Below are positions 53,864 through 62,819 of a DNA stretch of 64,000 nt, one piece after another. Origin of the DNA: Sporosarcina sp. (GTDB taxonomy: Bacteria > Bacillota > Bacilli > Bacillales_A > Planococcaceae); NCBI RefSeq assembly GCF_029257255.1, contig NZ_JARICI010000020.1:1-64000 (forward strand), written 5' to 3'. The number at the start of each line of letters is the position of its first letter. Positions within the stretch are counted from its first letter, which is position 1. A program made the translations under genes and the position numbers. A model generated the notes under the pieces. The model made no database searches, was not told where the DNA came from, and was given only the letters and a program-made list of their open reading frames with translations.

Positions 53864-55036
53864 TTAGATATGCGGGGTATAAGCAGGTGTCCTTTTAATC
53901 CATAAATAATTCAGTCCGACTCCGATGAGCAAAACGAATGCGGCGAAATAAAATGGATAGTCGACATCGATATCGAACAGTGCTCCGCCGATTACAGGTC
54001 CAAACACATTACCGATACTGGTGAACATGGAATTCATTCCACCGACAAACCCTTGTTCATTTCCTGCGATTTTAGATAAATAGGACGTAGCAGCAGGACG
54101 AATCAGATCAAAGCCTACAAAGATGATGATCGTCACCGCAAGAACCGCAAAATAACTTTGTACAAAGGTCGCGAAAAATACCAATATGGCTGAAAAGACG
54201 AGACAGAAAAAGATTAGTCTCTTTTCCCCGATCGTCCTCGCCAGTTTATCAAACAGCAGCACCTGAGCCAGTGCACCTACCAGTCCACCGCCAGTAATAA
54301 TGATAGCAATATCTTTAGGCGTAAAACCGAATTTATGGTCCACAAACAAGCTGAAGATTGATTCGAATGAAGCCAGTCCAAACGAGAGAATTAATATAAT
54401 CACAAATACTATAAAATAACGGCGTGCAAATATTCGCTTGAGTCCCGGCTTTTCTTCATCCTCTGCCACAGCTTCTTGATAGCGTTCAGGCTCCCGCAGC
54501 ATAAGTAAAGAAAATATCGCGGCAAACAGCGCCAGTCCGCCAGCAAAAAAGAACGGAACCCTGGTACCGAAGTCCGCTAAAAAACCACCAATACCAGGGC
54601 CAATGATGAATCCTGTAGATATGGCCGCCGACATAAAACCAAGCGCCTTCGACCGCGTCTCCATCGTCGTGATATCGGCAATGAAGGCAGTGACTGCAGG
54701 CATAATAAAAGCAGCACTAATGCCACCTAAAACTCTTGAAGCGAACAGAACAGGAAGCGTTTGTCCGATACCGAATAGAAACTCTGACGCACTAAAAATA
54801 ATTAAGCCGATGACAATCATCTTTTTCCGGCCGACTGTATCGACCCAACGTCCCGAAAAAGGTGAGACAAGCAGCTGAGCCATTGCAAAAATGGCGACCA
54901 TATATCCGACAACCTTACCTGATATATGCAGTTCATTCATCAGCGTCGGCATAACCGGAATGACAAGACCAATCCCTAAAAATGCAATCAGTAAATTCGT
55001 CAGCAGCAGTCCCAGCGTGATAGATTCCTTTTTCAT
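53864..55036 (-). CDS. MFS multidrug efflux transporter, NorA/Blt-like
   Basis: The 390-residue transporter has twelve membrane helices and the drug/H+ antiporter motifs: IAFLGIGLVIPVMPTL (motif D1), GRWVDTVGRKK (motif A) and GPGIGGFLADFG (motif C). It matches Staphylococcus NorA and Bacillus Blt, which expel fluoroquinolones and dyes. ATG 55036 follows AGGAGAG. No local regulator is present. Confidence 0.9.
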   Translation of the reverse strand: MKKESITLGLLLTNLLIAFLGIGLVIPVMPTLMNELHISGKVVGYMVAIFAMAQLLVSPFSGRWVDTVGRKKMIVIGLIIFSASEFLFGIGQTLPVLFASRVLGGISAAFIMPAVTAFIADITTMETRSKALGFMSAAISTGFIIGPGIGGFLADFGTRVPFFFAGGLALFAAIFSLLMLREPERYQEAVAEDEEKPGLKRIFARRYFIVFVIILILSFGLASFESIFSLFVDHKFGFTPKDIAIIITGGGLVGALAQVLLFDKLARTIGEKRLIFFCLVFSAILVFFATFVQSYFAVLAVTIIIFVGFDLIRPAATSYLSKIAGNEQGFVGGMNSMFTSIGNVFGPVIGGALFDIDVDYPFYFAAFVLLIGVGLNYLWIKRTPAYTPHI

Positions 55037-55133
55037 GATACTCTCTCCTGTGTTCATTCTAGTTGATATTTTATTATCATAGCAAGCAGTACATAATGAT
55101 ACAAGGAGAACGGAAACTATATTTCCATCCGCC

Positions 55134-55799
55134 CTACCACTTCAAATGAAGAAACTTCTGAATCAATTTATGACGTTCTTTATCAGGGATTCTCCACTGT
55201 TGAATTTCAGCCACAATTTGTTGTTTTGTACCAAACCCCTTGACGATTCCATTGAGTCTAGCTGCAAATATGGAATCTCTTATATACGCTTGATCCGGAT
55301 ACAATTCGGACAGCTGCTCAAGTACGCCTGGATAGCGCTTCAAATAGTATTTCTGATGACGTTCTTCTGCTAAATAAAACTGCTGAAGTTCTGTAATTTC
55401 CGTTTCAATCGTTTCTCCAAGCTCTGTCTCCATGAAGTTCTTCACTCGATCAATGACTTCTTTCTGCTGTATGCCGTGATAGCGCAGAGAGGACAAATAT
55501 TGACGCCCTCTGTACTCGTCCCTGTTTGGATAATGATTGCGCCAAAAATGTTTCAACACGTCTTCAAATGAAAGGATCTCCGGATCAAAATCAATTTCCA
55601 CTGTTTCGGTATGATCACCTAATGTTCGGTATGTCGGTGAAGCAGTTGTTCCACCGGCATATCCAGTCCTTGTCCGGAAAACACCCCGTAAACTACCAAA
55701 TCTGGACTCTGGACCCCAAAAACAGCCCATACCAAAAGTCGCAGTTTCTAGGCGATGATTTTCTATCAATTCATTTTCAATTTCTTGAGCAGTAAGCAT
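55134..55799 (-). CDS. msrA: Peptide-methionine (S)-S-oxide reductase MsrA
   Basis: MsrA reduces methionine-S-sulfoxide in oxidised proteins. The 221-residue protein has GMGCFWGPE (nucleophile Cys near residue 25), the ARTGYAGG-like RTRTGYAGG and DPEILSFEDVLKHFWRNH segments. A C-terminal extension (about 170-221) makes it longer than typical ~175-residue MsrA. AGGAGTG precedes ATG 55799. No MsrB is nearby. Confidence 0.92.
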   Translation of the reverse strand: MLTAQEIENELIENHRLETATFGMGCFWGPESRFGSLRGVFRTRTGYAGGTTASPTYRTLGDHTETVEIDFDPEILSFEDVLKHFWRNHYPNRDEYRGRQYLSSLRYHGIQQKEVIDRVKNFMETELGETIETEITELQQFYLAEERHQKYYLKRYPGVLEQLSELYPDQAYIRDSIFAARLNGIVKGFGTKQQIVAEIQQWRIPDKERHKLIQKFLHLKW

Positions 55800-55846
55800 T
55801 TTTGTACACTCCTATTCGTCAGCCTGACCGGTACCGAATTCACAAA

Positions 55847-55882
55847 TAAAAAAACGATATCCCTTAGTGACAGGATACCGCA
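55847..55882 (-). terminator. Terminator after the GNAT gene
   Basis: CGGTATCC-TGTCACTAA-GGATATCG followed by seven T residues on the minus strand. Confidence 0.8.
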
Positions 55883-55897
55883 ATAACTATTTCCTAT

Positions 55898-56458
55898 CTA
55901 TTTTACTGTTTCTTTGTGCTTCTGCCAATCTTCATCCAACATGCTGTATAGAATCAGGTCATGAAAATGATCGTAAAGAAATTCACCGTCACGAATGACT
56001 CCCTCTTCCATGAACCCCAATCTCTCTGGAATCGCTCTGCTCTTTACATTGTCTGTGCCGCACTTGATTTCTACACGGTGGCAATCGTATTCCTCGAATG
56101 CATAATCAAGGAGAGCCCTGACGACTGCAGTCATAATGCCTTTTCCTTGATATGCTTCTGCCAGCCAGTACCCGATGCTCGTCTGTCGGTTCGAATAGTT
56201 TACTAAATGGAAACCAGCCATTCCTGCAAGCTTTCCATTATATAAAATTCCCGCCTGAAATCCGTCTTCTTCAGCGAATTGCTGAAGCCAGGCTTCAATG
56301 ATCGGTCCATATTGTTCTGCGTCTGTCATGGAATCTACCCACGGTAGCCATTCCCGCAAATTCTCCCTCGACGCGTTTACCAGCTCAAATAATTCCTCAG
56401 CGTCTTTCTGTCCTATTAGTTTTAATGATATTTCTTCTGTTACTTGATGTGTGAACAA
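55898..56458 (-). CDS. GNAT acetyltransferase (RimJ/RimL-like)
   Basis: The 186-residue enzyme has the acetyl-CoA loop YQGKGIMTAVVRALLDYAFE (near residue 105) and the IPERLGFMEEGVIRDGE end typical of the YdaF/RimL group, which acetylates ribosomal proteins or small amines. TTG 56458 follows AAAAGGGGGAT. The substrate is unknown. It follows the cyclase gene by 21 bases. Confidence 0.87.
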   Translation of the reverse strand: MFTHQVTEEISLKLIGQKDAEELFELVNASRENLREWLPWVDSMTDAEQYGPIIEAWLQQFAEEDGFQAGILYNGKLAGMAGFHLVNYSNRQTSIGYWLAEAYQGKGIMTAVVRALLDYAFEEYDCHRVEIKCGTDNVKSRAIPERLGFMEEGVIRDGEFLYDHFHDLILYSMLDEDWQKHKETVK

Positions 56459-56479
56459 AACCCCATCCCCCTTTTATCT

Positions 56480-57217
56480 TTACGGCAAAATTGCGAATGA
56501 CCGTACCGGAAAACCAGATGCATTCTCAGGCTTCGGCACAATGTTAAAGATGACTGCTCCTTTAGCAGGCAGCTGATCTAAATTGGTCATTAGTTCGACT
56601 TGGTATGTATCTTGCTCCAGTACATAGTATTCCCCGCGAAGTGCCTGATGTTTCTGAAAATCAATCGCAGAATCCGTATCGAATGTCTCGTGTCCAACAG
56701 CTTGTATATTGCGTTCATTGAATAACAACTCCAGCGCCTCTAAGCCCCATCCTGGTATCCGGTTATTGCCATCTGCATCTTCATTGCAGAACGCTTCATT
56801 GTCGGGCCAACGTTTGCTCCAATCCGTGCGCAACGCGACGAATGTATCTGGTTCTATACGTCCGTGCTGCGCCTCAAATGACTTGATGTGATCAATGTTC
56901 ACGGTAAAATCATGATCTTCCTCTGCTTCTTTCGAGAAATCCATGACCACTAATGGCAATACCAATTCTTTCAGTTCAAGCTCTTCTAAAAAACGTGTAT
57001 CCCGCACAAAATGAATGGGCGCATCAATATGTGTTCCATACTGTCCCGCAAATTTAAAGCTCTGTGCAAAAAATCCATCATCATGACTAAATAGCGTGGT
57101 AAATTCTGCTGCATCAAAAGCAGAAAAATGCGGCGAATCCGGACCAAAAGTATGTGTCAAGTCCACCCATTGTTTCTGTTTAAGAAACTGAATCGCTTGT
57201 TGAAGTTCATTTGTCAT
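56480..57217 (-). CDS. Cyclase-family metal hydrolase (kynurenine formamidase-like)
   Basis: The 245-residue protein has the family signature YGTHIDAPIHFV (near residue 60) and later metal ligands in VGHETFDTDSAIDF. The fold is shared by bacterial kynurenine formamidase (KynB) and cyclases; the trytophan-degradation genes usually found with kynB are absent, so the substrate is open. Co-direction with the GNAT gene suggests one transcript. Confidence 0.85.
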   Translation of the reverse strand: MTNELQQAIQFLKQKQWVDLTHTFGPDSPHFSAFDAAEFTTLFSHDDGFFAQSFKFAGQYGTHIDAPIHFVRDTRFLEELELKELVLPLVVMDFSKEAEEDHDFTVNIDHIKSFEAQHGRIEPDTFVALRTDWSKRWPDNEAFCNEDADGNNRIPGWGLEALELLFNERNIQAVGHETFDTDSAIDFQKHQALRGEYYVLEQDTYQVELMTNLDQLPAKGAVIFNIVPKPENASGFPVRSFAILP

Positions 57218-57342
57218 GTCCGTTGCCCCCTATGTATCTCAATATACTAATGTTACGTTTGATAGAATAGAAAGTCAATATAGACTAATTCGAACAATTC
57301 AACAATAATTTGTACAGTGTTTGCTTTTTGATCATATACAAG

Positions 57343-57376
57343 ATGCAGGTTACCCTCTTCAAAATGCAAGACACCC
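57343..57376 (+). promoter_or_regulatory. Direct repeat upstream of the LytTR gene
   Basis: ATGCAGGTTACCC (from 57343) and ATGCAAGACACCC (from 57364) match at 10 of 13 positions and are 21 bp apart, two helical turns. LytTR regulators bind direct repeats with this spacing, so this may be an autoregulatory site. Confidence 0.5.
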
Positions 57377-57436
57377 AGATTGTATTGTTCTACAGCAATT
57401 GAAATGGTACGATTCTCCAAAGATTAGAACTTCGAG

Positions 57437-57883
57437 GTGATTACGATTAGGCTAAAAGTAAATGAATCAGACGACTTTACAGACATCGAGATTATTATTA
57501 ATTGCCCTGAAGCAGATGAACGTGTGTCTCCTTTGATTCAGCAATTGAACCAGATGATGCACTCTATTCACGGAAAGAAAAACAGTGTGACTTATCCTCT
57601 GGTTTTTGATCAGCTGCTGTATATGGAGTCAGTGAATGACACGGTATTTCTTTATACAGATGATGAGGTTTTTGAGAGTGACAAGAAGTTATACGAACTT
57701 GAAGAGCAGCTGAAAGATATGAGATTCATGAGAATCAGTAAAAACTTCATCGTGAATATCGCAAAGATTGAAAGTGTCAAAGCTTTGATCAATGGCCGAT
57801 TCGAGGCGCACCTGACAAACGGTGAGAAAGTTATCGTCAATCGGCACTATGTAAAATCATTTCGAAAATATTTTTTAGGATGA
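57437..57883 (+). CDS. LytTR-domain transcriptional regulator
   Basis: The 148-residue protein has a short N-terminal domain and a LytTR DNA-binding domain (about 50-147) with DTVFLYTDDEVFESDKKLYE and the conserved RISKNFIVNIAKIESVKAL and VNRHYVKSFRKYFLG ends. It has no receiver domain. GTG 57437 is the only plausible conventional start, although GAGGTG overlaps it. It leads a LytTR-DUF3021-ABC operon, a recurrent Firmicutes arrangement. Confidence 0.87.
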   Translation: MITIRLKVNESDDFTDIEIIINCPEADERVSPLIQQLNQMMHSIHGKKNSVTYPLVFDQLLYMESVNDTVFLYTDDEVFESDKKLYELEEQLKDMRFMRISKNFIVNIAKIESVKALINGRFEAHLTNGEKVIVNRHYVKSFRKYFLG

Positions 57884-57893
57884 GGTGGCAAGA

Positions 57894-58313
57894 ATGAACC
57901 GTACAATAATCTATCTAGGCGCGGCTTGCTTTGCCTTTACTTTCAGCTCGCTGTTTTATTATCTGTTCAGGCTGTTTGGCATCTTCCCGCCACTGACAGA
58001 GGAAATTACCAGCTATTTATTTATCATATCCTGTTTCATTACTTTGTTGATTTTTCTGTCCCATAAACTCCCCGTTGAGCAGCCGCTGATTGTTCATTTG
58101 ATTGAACTGATGTGTGTTCTAGTAGTGCTGATATTTGCCGGGGCATTTTTTAACGTGTATCCTTTCACCGCTTTTTATATTGGAACTGTTGCGCTGTGCG
58201 GGATATTTGCTTACTCATTTGTCATCCTGATGGTCTATATGAACAATAAAACGGCTGAAAAAGCAATTAATCAAGCAATTGCCAATCAGAGACGGAGGGG
58301 TTCGAATGTCTAA
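57894..58313 (+). CDS. DUF3021 membrane protein
   Basis: The 139-residue protein has four membrane helices and a basic tail. DUF3021 proteins are nearly always next to LytTR regulators and are thought to restrain them. ATG 57894 follows GAGGTGG inside the LytTR gene end. Its stop overlaps the ABC ATPase gene by 8 bases, so coupling is tight. Confidence 0.83.
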   Translation: MNRTIIYLGAACFAFTFSSLFYYLFRLFGIFPPLTEEITSYLFIISCFITLLIFLSHKLPVEQPLIVHLIELMCVLVVLIFAGAFFNVYPFTAFYIGTVALCGIFAYSFVILMVYMNNKTAEKAINQAIANQRRRGSNV

Positions 58314-59220
58314 AATTATTGAAGTGCACCACTTATACAAATCGTATGGCGCTGTAAAGGCAGTGAAGGATGTGAGTTTCTACGTGGAGCAAGGGAGTCT
58401 GTTTTCATTTCTCGGTACAAACGGAGCGGGAAAGTCCACAACTATCTCTATTTTACTTACTCTTTTGAAGCACGATGCTGGGGAAGTAAAAATTAACGGC
58501 TTAACCGTCGGAAAAGAGGACGAAGCGATTCGCAATGAAATAGGCGTTGTGTTTCAAAAAAGTCTGTTGGACCCTTTATTAACAGTTCAGGAGAATTTAG
58601 ATTACCGCGCCCGGTTGTACAAGATGACCAAAGAAGAAAGACTTGCAGCTATCGTCCGTGCAGCTGCAGCTGTCGATATATCCTCCCTCATGAAACGACG
58701 CTACGGGAAATTATCGGGAGGACAGAAGCGAAGAGTGGATATTGCGAGAGCACTTTTGCATCAGCCAAAAATACTACTGCTGGATGAACCCACGACAGGT
58801 CTTGATCCGCAGAACCGAAAACAGATTTGGAATACGATCTTGAATTTGCAGCGCGAGACTAATATGACGGTCTTTTTAACCACTCATTATATTGAAGAAG
58901 CCGCCAATTCGAATTTTGTTGTCGTCATGAAAGAAGGAGAAATTATTGCCAGAGGAACACCAAATCACCTGAAGGCTGAGTACTCGGCAGATCGGTTGAT
59001 GATCACCGCAAAGGATCAGGCACACTTCCGCAGTCAGCTACAGGCAGATCAGCTGGTTTTCAGTGAAGATCACAGTACGTTCCTCATTCAGCTGAAGAAA
59101 ACAACCGATGCAATTGCTTTATTAACAAAATATGAGCAGCAGATTGTTTCATTTGAAGTACAGCAGTCGAGTCTGGATGATGTATTTATTCAAATCCATA
59201 ATGAAAAGGAGGGTGTGTGA
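58306..59220 (+). CDS. ABC transporter ATP-binding protein
   Basis: The 304-residue ATPase has Walker A GTNGAGKST, Q-loop VVFQKSLLDPLL, signature LSGGQKRRVDIARALL and Walker B ILLLDEPTTGLDPQNR, with a C-terminal extension (after 220) typical of DrrA/NatA-type exporters. ATG 58306 follows GGAGGGG. The next gene encodes the permease; the LytTR and DUF3021 genes upstream probably control it. Confidence 0.92.
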   Translation: MSKIIEVHHLYKSYGAVKAVKDVSFYVEQGSLFSFLGTNGAGKSTTISILLTLLKHDAGEVKINGLTVGKEDEAIRNEIGVVFQKSLLDPLLTVQENLDYRARLYKMTKEERLAAIVRAAAAVDISSLMKRRYGKLSGGQKRRVDIARALLHQPKILLLDEPTTGLDPQNRKQIWNTILNLQRETNMTVFLTTHYIEEAANSNFVVVMKEGEIIARGTPNHLKAEYSADRLMITAKDQAHFRSQLQADQLVFSEDHSTFLIQLKKTTDAIALLTKYEQQIVSFEVQQSSLDDVFIQIHNEKEGV

Positions 59221-59221
59221 A

Positions 59222-60076
59222 ATGATGGCTTTTGCAAAACGTAATCTGCTGCTTTATTTTCGCGATAAAAGTGCGTTATTCTTTTCTCTGCTTGCCGTTA
59301 TCATTCTTGTCGTCTTGTACGGAACGTTTCTTGGTAATTTAATTGCAGATAGCCTTCCTGATTTCCCCGCCAAAAAGTGGCTTCTTCTGTCATGGATCTT
59401 TGCAGGAATTTTAGCAGTTACTTCAGTCACTACTACACTAGGTGCTTTTGGAGTTATGGTTGAAGATCGCTCCACAGAATCCGCCCTAGACTTCTATGCT
59501 TCTCCAATTAACAGGTCGTCACTTTTTGGAGGCTATGTCATAAGTTCTGTCTTCGTCGGTTTCATCATGTGTCTGCTCGTTCTGCTGATTACAAATGGAG
59601 TCTTCTTTTTCTCGGGTGAAGCAATGCTAACTATATTCCAGTTGATACAGGTGACCGGAGTAATCACTTTATCGGTGATCGCAAGCAGTGCCATGATCTT
59701 ACTGCTCGTCTCTTTTTTCAAAACCGTTAAAGCGTTTGCTGCGGCCAGTACAGTAATTGGAACTCTGCTTGGTTTTCTAGCAGGTATTTATATTCCCATT
59801 GGAAGTCTACCGGAATACTTGCAGACCATCATTAAACTATTCCCTACATCACATGCCGCTACGCTGTTCCGCCAAATTCTAATGGGGCAGCCAATGCAAG
59901 AAGCATTTAAAGGGGCTCCTGCAGCAGTCAGGCAAGAGTTTTTAGTGAATATGGGCGTAGTTTACGATTTAAACGGCTTCCTCACTTCTCCGATGTTCAG
60001 CATTCTCTATTTGGCAGCTACTGCTATAATCTTCTCTATACTTGCGGCTGCTGTAATGAAAAGCAATAAATACTGA
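59222..60076 (+). CDS. ABC-2 type transporter permease
   Basis: The 284-residue permease has six membrane helices of the ABC-2 fold, with an N-terminal amphipathic segment FAKRNLLLYFRDKSALFFS and a LPEYLQTIIKLFPTSHAATLFRQ loop. ATG 59222 (one of two tandem ATGs) follows AAGGAGG in the ATPase gene end. It forms one exporter with the preceding ATPase; the substrate is unknown. Confidence 0.9.
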   Translation: MMAFAKRNLLLYFRDKSALFFSLLAVIILVVLYGTFLGNLIADSLPDFPAKKWLLLSWIFAGILAVTSVTTTLGAFGVMVEDRSTESALDFYASPINRSSLFGGYVISSVFVGFIMCLLVLLITNGVFFFSGEAMLTIFQLIQVTGVITLSVIASSAMILLLVSFFKTVKAFAAASTVIGTLLGFLAGIYIPIGSLPEYLQTIIKLFPTSHAATLFRQILMGQPMQEAFKGAPAAVRQEFLVNMGVVYDLNGFLTSPMFSILYLAATAIIFSILAAAVMKSNKY

Positions 60077-60079
60077 CTA

Positions 60080-60120
60080 TATAAGTTGAATGTTAAAATT
60101 TACATTGTAGAGGTAACTAA
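60080..60120. repeat. Copy of the 43992 repeat
   Basis: TATAAGTTGAATGTTAAAAT and the next bases to ACTAA match 43992-44032 with about three quarters identity over 41 bases. It lies at the junction between the ABC operon and the AlkD-like gene. Confidence 0.55.
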
Positions 60121-60785
60121 TTATTAAGTCGTTTGTTAACTTCAATCATAATGAACTCCGGCAAATAATTCGGAGTACATCCTTTTGATACCTTTTCATC
60201 TTTGTAAAGACCCGTTTTCTCACCGAGTTTAATACAACGTGGACGATTCATTTCATCATAAACGCCTATCCAGCCTGCAGTGAAATTCATAGCCCATTGA
60301 ACTTCCGGTTCTTCCTGCGTAATATTAGCTTCTAATGCAGATAACAAGTCTGCAGTGTTATCAATTGGTGTTTTTCCAGTCCATCTCAATCGCCCTTGAT
60401 AATACCAGAAAGTTCGCCTTTGAAGAGCGGAAGGACTATTTTCCCATGACTCGATCAATGCAATTTTCTTCTTGTCTTTGGTAAGCTGATTAGCCATTAA
60501 CCAATCCATTAAGTTATTTCGCTCATCAAAAATGTGAGTCAGCATATCCTTATCAAGCTTATTTATCACATCTTGTGAAAGAAGTTTTTTGTCCATAATT
60601 AAGATTGCTAATAGTCTGGGCAAAAACTCTTCGGTTGACCAAAGTTCCATAGCTAGTTCGTGATCTTTTTTAATGTCCTTCGCGATTTTTCGTAAGTCCC
60701 CTAGCTTAGTTTTACTATTTATCTGAGATAGAATGTTTTCTGCTTTTGAAGAGCGTTTTATTTCTGTATCTTTTTTTTCATTCAT
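60117..60785 (-). CDS. DNA alkylation repair family protein (AlkD-like)
   Basis: The 222-residue protein has the HEAT-like helical pattern of the AlkD/AlkC family, with LGDLRKIAKDIKKDHELAME, EEFLPRLLAILIMDKKLLSQ and a late RRTFWYYQGRLRWTG segment. Family members excise alkylated purines, but many homologues lack proven glycosylase activity. No ribosome site problem is seen at ATG 60785. Confidence 0.8.
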   Translation of the reverse strand: MNEKKDTEIKRSSKAENILSQINSKTKLGDLRKIAKDIKKDHELAMELWSTEEFLPRLLAILIMDKKLLSQDVINKLDKDMLTHIFDERNNLMDWLMANQLTKDKKKIALIESWENSPSALQRRTFWYYQGRLRWTGKTPIDNTADLLSALEANITQEEPEVQWAMNFTAGWIGVYDEMNRPRCIKLGEKTGLYKDEKVSKGCTPNYLPEFIMIEVNKRLNN

Positions 60786-60880
60786 TTTTACACTTCCTAT
60801 AGTAAGTCCTCATTTGTTGAATAATAGAAATGACGCATAACAACAAGCGTTCACGTCTGTAAAATACTTTAATCATAACT

Positions 60881-61303
60881 TCATTCATTAGGATAAAGAT
60901 TCTGATATTTTTCTACTGTATGTTTAATTAAATCTTTTAAAACATTGGTATCAATATCAGCTAATTAATTTACATAAATACAAGACTTACTCTTCGTGTG
61001 TTTACCGAAGTTTTCTAATAATCCTTCCCTTTCTTCACTTTCATAGTCCAAATAAAGACTAATCTTTGCCTTTCTTGGTGAAAAACCCACTAAAGGCGCA
61101 TCCCCTTCGCGTCCTGATGCATATTTATAGTGATAGCTGCCAAAGCCTATTATACTAGGACCCCACATTTTTGCGTCGTAACCAGTCACCTCTCCGAAGA
61201 TATCTAATAACTGATAGGCATCCGCCTTCTTCTTCTCATTTTCCACACTTTCAATAAAGCCAGTTACACTATTTTCGTTTTCTTTCATCTTCGGTTCATA
61301 CAT
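60881..61303 (-). pseudogene. DUF1801 (YdhG-like) gene with an in-frame stop
   Basis: From ATG 61303 the frame reads 112 residues of a DUF1801 domain (AKMWGPSIIGFGSYHYKYAS, then GLLENFGKHTKSKSCIYVN) and stops at TAA (60965-60967). The same frame continues without a gap as LADIDTNVLKDLIKHTVEKY to TGA (60881-60883), the expected C-terminal helix of the family. A single AAA-to-TAA change (Lys to stop) would explain it. The truncated protein may still be made. Confidence 0.75.
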
Positions 61304-61489
61304 ATATACGATCTCCTCGCCTATTTTAGAGAATATACTTGTTTATACTATTTTCATCTAGCTTGAGGGAAATATTTTTTAGTTGAACATACAAAGTAAA
61401 TATTGACCGTTTCCCTTGGTTTCAGGCACCGCTGCCAGCCTACTTGGAGAGCAAATAGCCGTTCTTCCTGACAGCTTGATTCTGCCTAG

Positions 61490-62128
61490 TCATTCATCCC
61501 GAATATCCAGCCCTATCATCGCCGCGAACTGCACAGCCTGCTGTACGGAGACGATACAACCTTCCAGATCCTTCATCGAGACAGTCATGCTTTCAAATTC
61601 TGACGTTCTAATTTCTACTTTCTTTAATGGTGTTTCATCAAAACTTGCCTGATCAAGATTACAGCCGGAGAACTTTGTATGCTTTAATTTGCAGTCAAAG
61701 AAATCGACGTCTTTCAGTTGGCATTGTTCGAACTGCACACGTTCCCACTTCGAATGCACAAATGCACATAAATTCCCAATACATTCTTCAAATGAAACAT
61801 CTGTGAAGCGTGAATCAGTAAAGTTCACGCCCAGCATCTTGCAATTACGAAAGCTGGCTCTATGAATACTAACTCTACTCAAATCTGCATTTGAAAAATC
61901 GCAGTTTTCAAAGCGCACATCCGTCAGAAACAAATCTGGTAAAGACGCATGCTGGAAACTGCAATTCTTTACAATCATATTTGTTAATTGAACACGCTCC
62001 AGTGTCTCTCCATCCATTCTTGAATCGATTAAAATACGGTTTTGTAAATATGGTTCCTCCTCACTCCAGAGGTCTTGCCACGTTGCTGGAGTTAGCTGTT
62101 CTGAAACTTTTGGTGATTGAACTTTCAT
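61490..62128 (-). CDS. Pentapeptide-repeat protein
   Basis: The 212-residue protein is mainly pentapeptide repeats (A/C-[DN]-[LF] pattern, for example FENCDFSNADLSRVSIHRAS and FEQCQLKDVDFFDCKLKHTK) that fold as a right-handed beta-helix. Some family members, such as Qnr and MfpA, protect gyrase by DNA mimicry, but this one lacks a clear match. ATG 62128 follows AGGCGGA. It is divergent from the DinB-like gene. Confidence 0.85.
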   Translation of the reverse strand: MKVQSPKVSEQLTPATWQDLWSEEEPYLQNRILIDSRMDGETLERVQLTNMIVKNCSFQHASLPDLFLTDVRFENCDFSNADLSRVSIHRASFRNCKMLGVNFTDSRFTDVSFEECIGNLCAFVHSKWERVQFEQCQLKDVDFFDCKLKHTKFSGCNLDQASFDETPLKKVEIRTSEFESMTVSMKDLEGCIVSVQQAVQFAAMIGLDIRDE

Positions 62129-62207
62129 TTTTATTCCGCCTTTCCTATGAGTTCTATGAAGATTCCTTGCATACTGAGTGGTATTATTTTCAAAAGGAGT
62201 GAAGCAC

Positions 62208-62696
62208 ATGAATATTAATGATCAAGCAAGAGAAGAGTTATACAAACAAGTAAGCCAGCTATCCGATGAACAAATCAATCAAAAGCCTTCTGAAGGCAGA
62301 TGGTCCATAAAACAGTTACTGCAGCATCTATACCTGATGGAAGGTGGGGTCGCCAAAACCATTCAGTCACAGCTCGCTTCGGACAAGCAAAAACAGGCGC
62401 AAGATAAACCCATTGAGCTGACCGTCAACCGTTCTACTAAAGTAAAGGCTCCAGCATTTGCCGTGCCGACGGAAGAGTTCGCGTCACTTGAAGAGTTACA
62501 GGCCAAATTATCCGCAACTCACGAGACACTGCGTCAGCTGTCTGAGAATACAACGGAAGAGCAACTGGAAGTTAAGTCTTATCCGCATCCTGTATTCGGC
62601 GAAATGAATCTTAAACAATGGATTCCATTTGTCGGGTATCATGAATTACGACATATCGAACAGATTAAAGAAGTAAAAAAGCAGCTCCACTTATAA
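62208..62696 (+). CDS. DinB-family (DUF664/YfiT-like) metal-dependent protein
   Basis: The 162-residue four-helix protein has the likely metal ligands in KQLLQHLYLMEG (His near residue 43) and FVGYHELRHIEQI (two His near 145). The family includes DinB and YfiT proteins, which can be thiol transferases or metal hydrolases; no activity can be assigned. ATG 62208 follows AAAAGGAG. Confidence 0.85.
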   Translation: MNINDQAREELYKQVSQLSDEQINQKPSEGRWSIKQLLQHLYLMEGGVAKTIQSQLASDKQKQAQDKPIELTVNRSTKVKAPAFAVPTEEFASLEELQAKLSATHETLRQLSENTTEEQLEVKSYPHPVFGEMNLKQWIPFVGYHELRHIEQIKEVKKQLHL

Positions 62697-62778
62697 AAAT
62701 AGCCTTCAGCGCGGCCTTTGTTCTCTGTTATTATCCTCCTGTGAAGGACCGGTGACGATTGCTATAACTCTGCTTACA

Positions 62779-62812
62779 GAAAAAGAAGCCCTCATTTCCA
62801 GAGGACTTCTAC
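62779..62812 (-). terminator. Terminator after oppF
   Basis: GAAGTCCTC-TGGAAAT-GAGGGCTTC followed by TTTTTC on the minus strand, just past the oppF stop. Confidence 0.85.
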
Positions 62813-62819
62813 TTCTATT

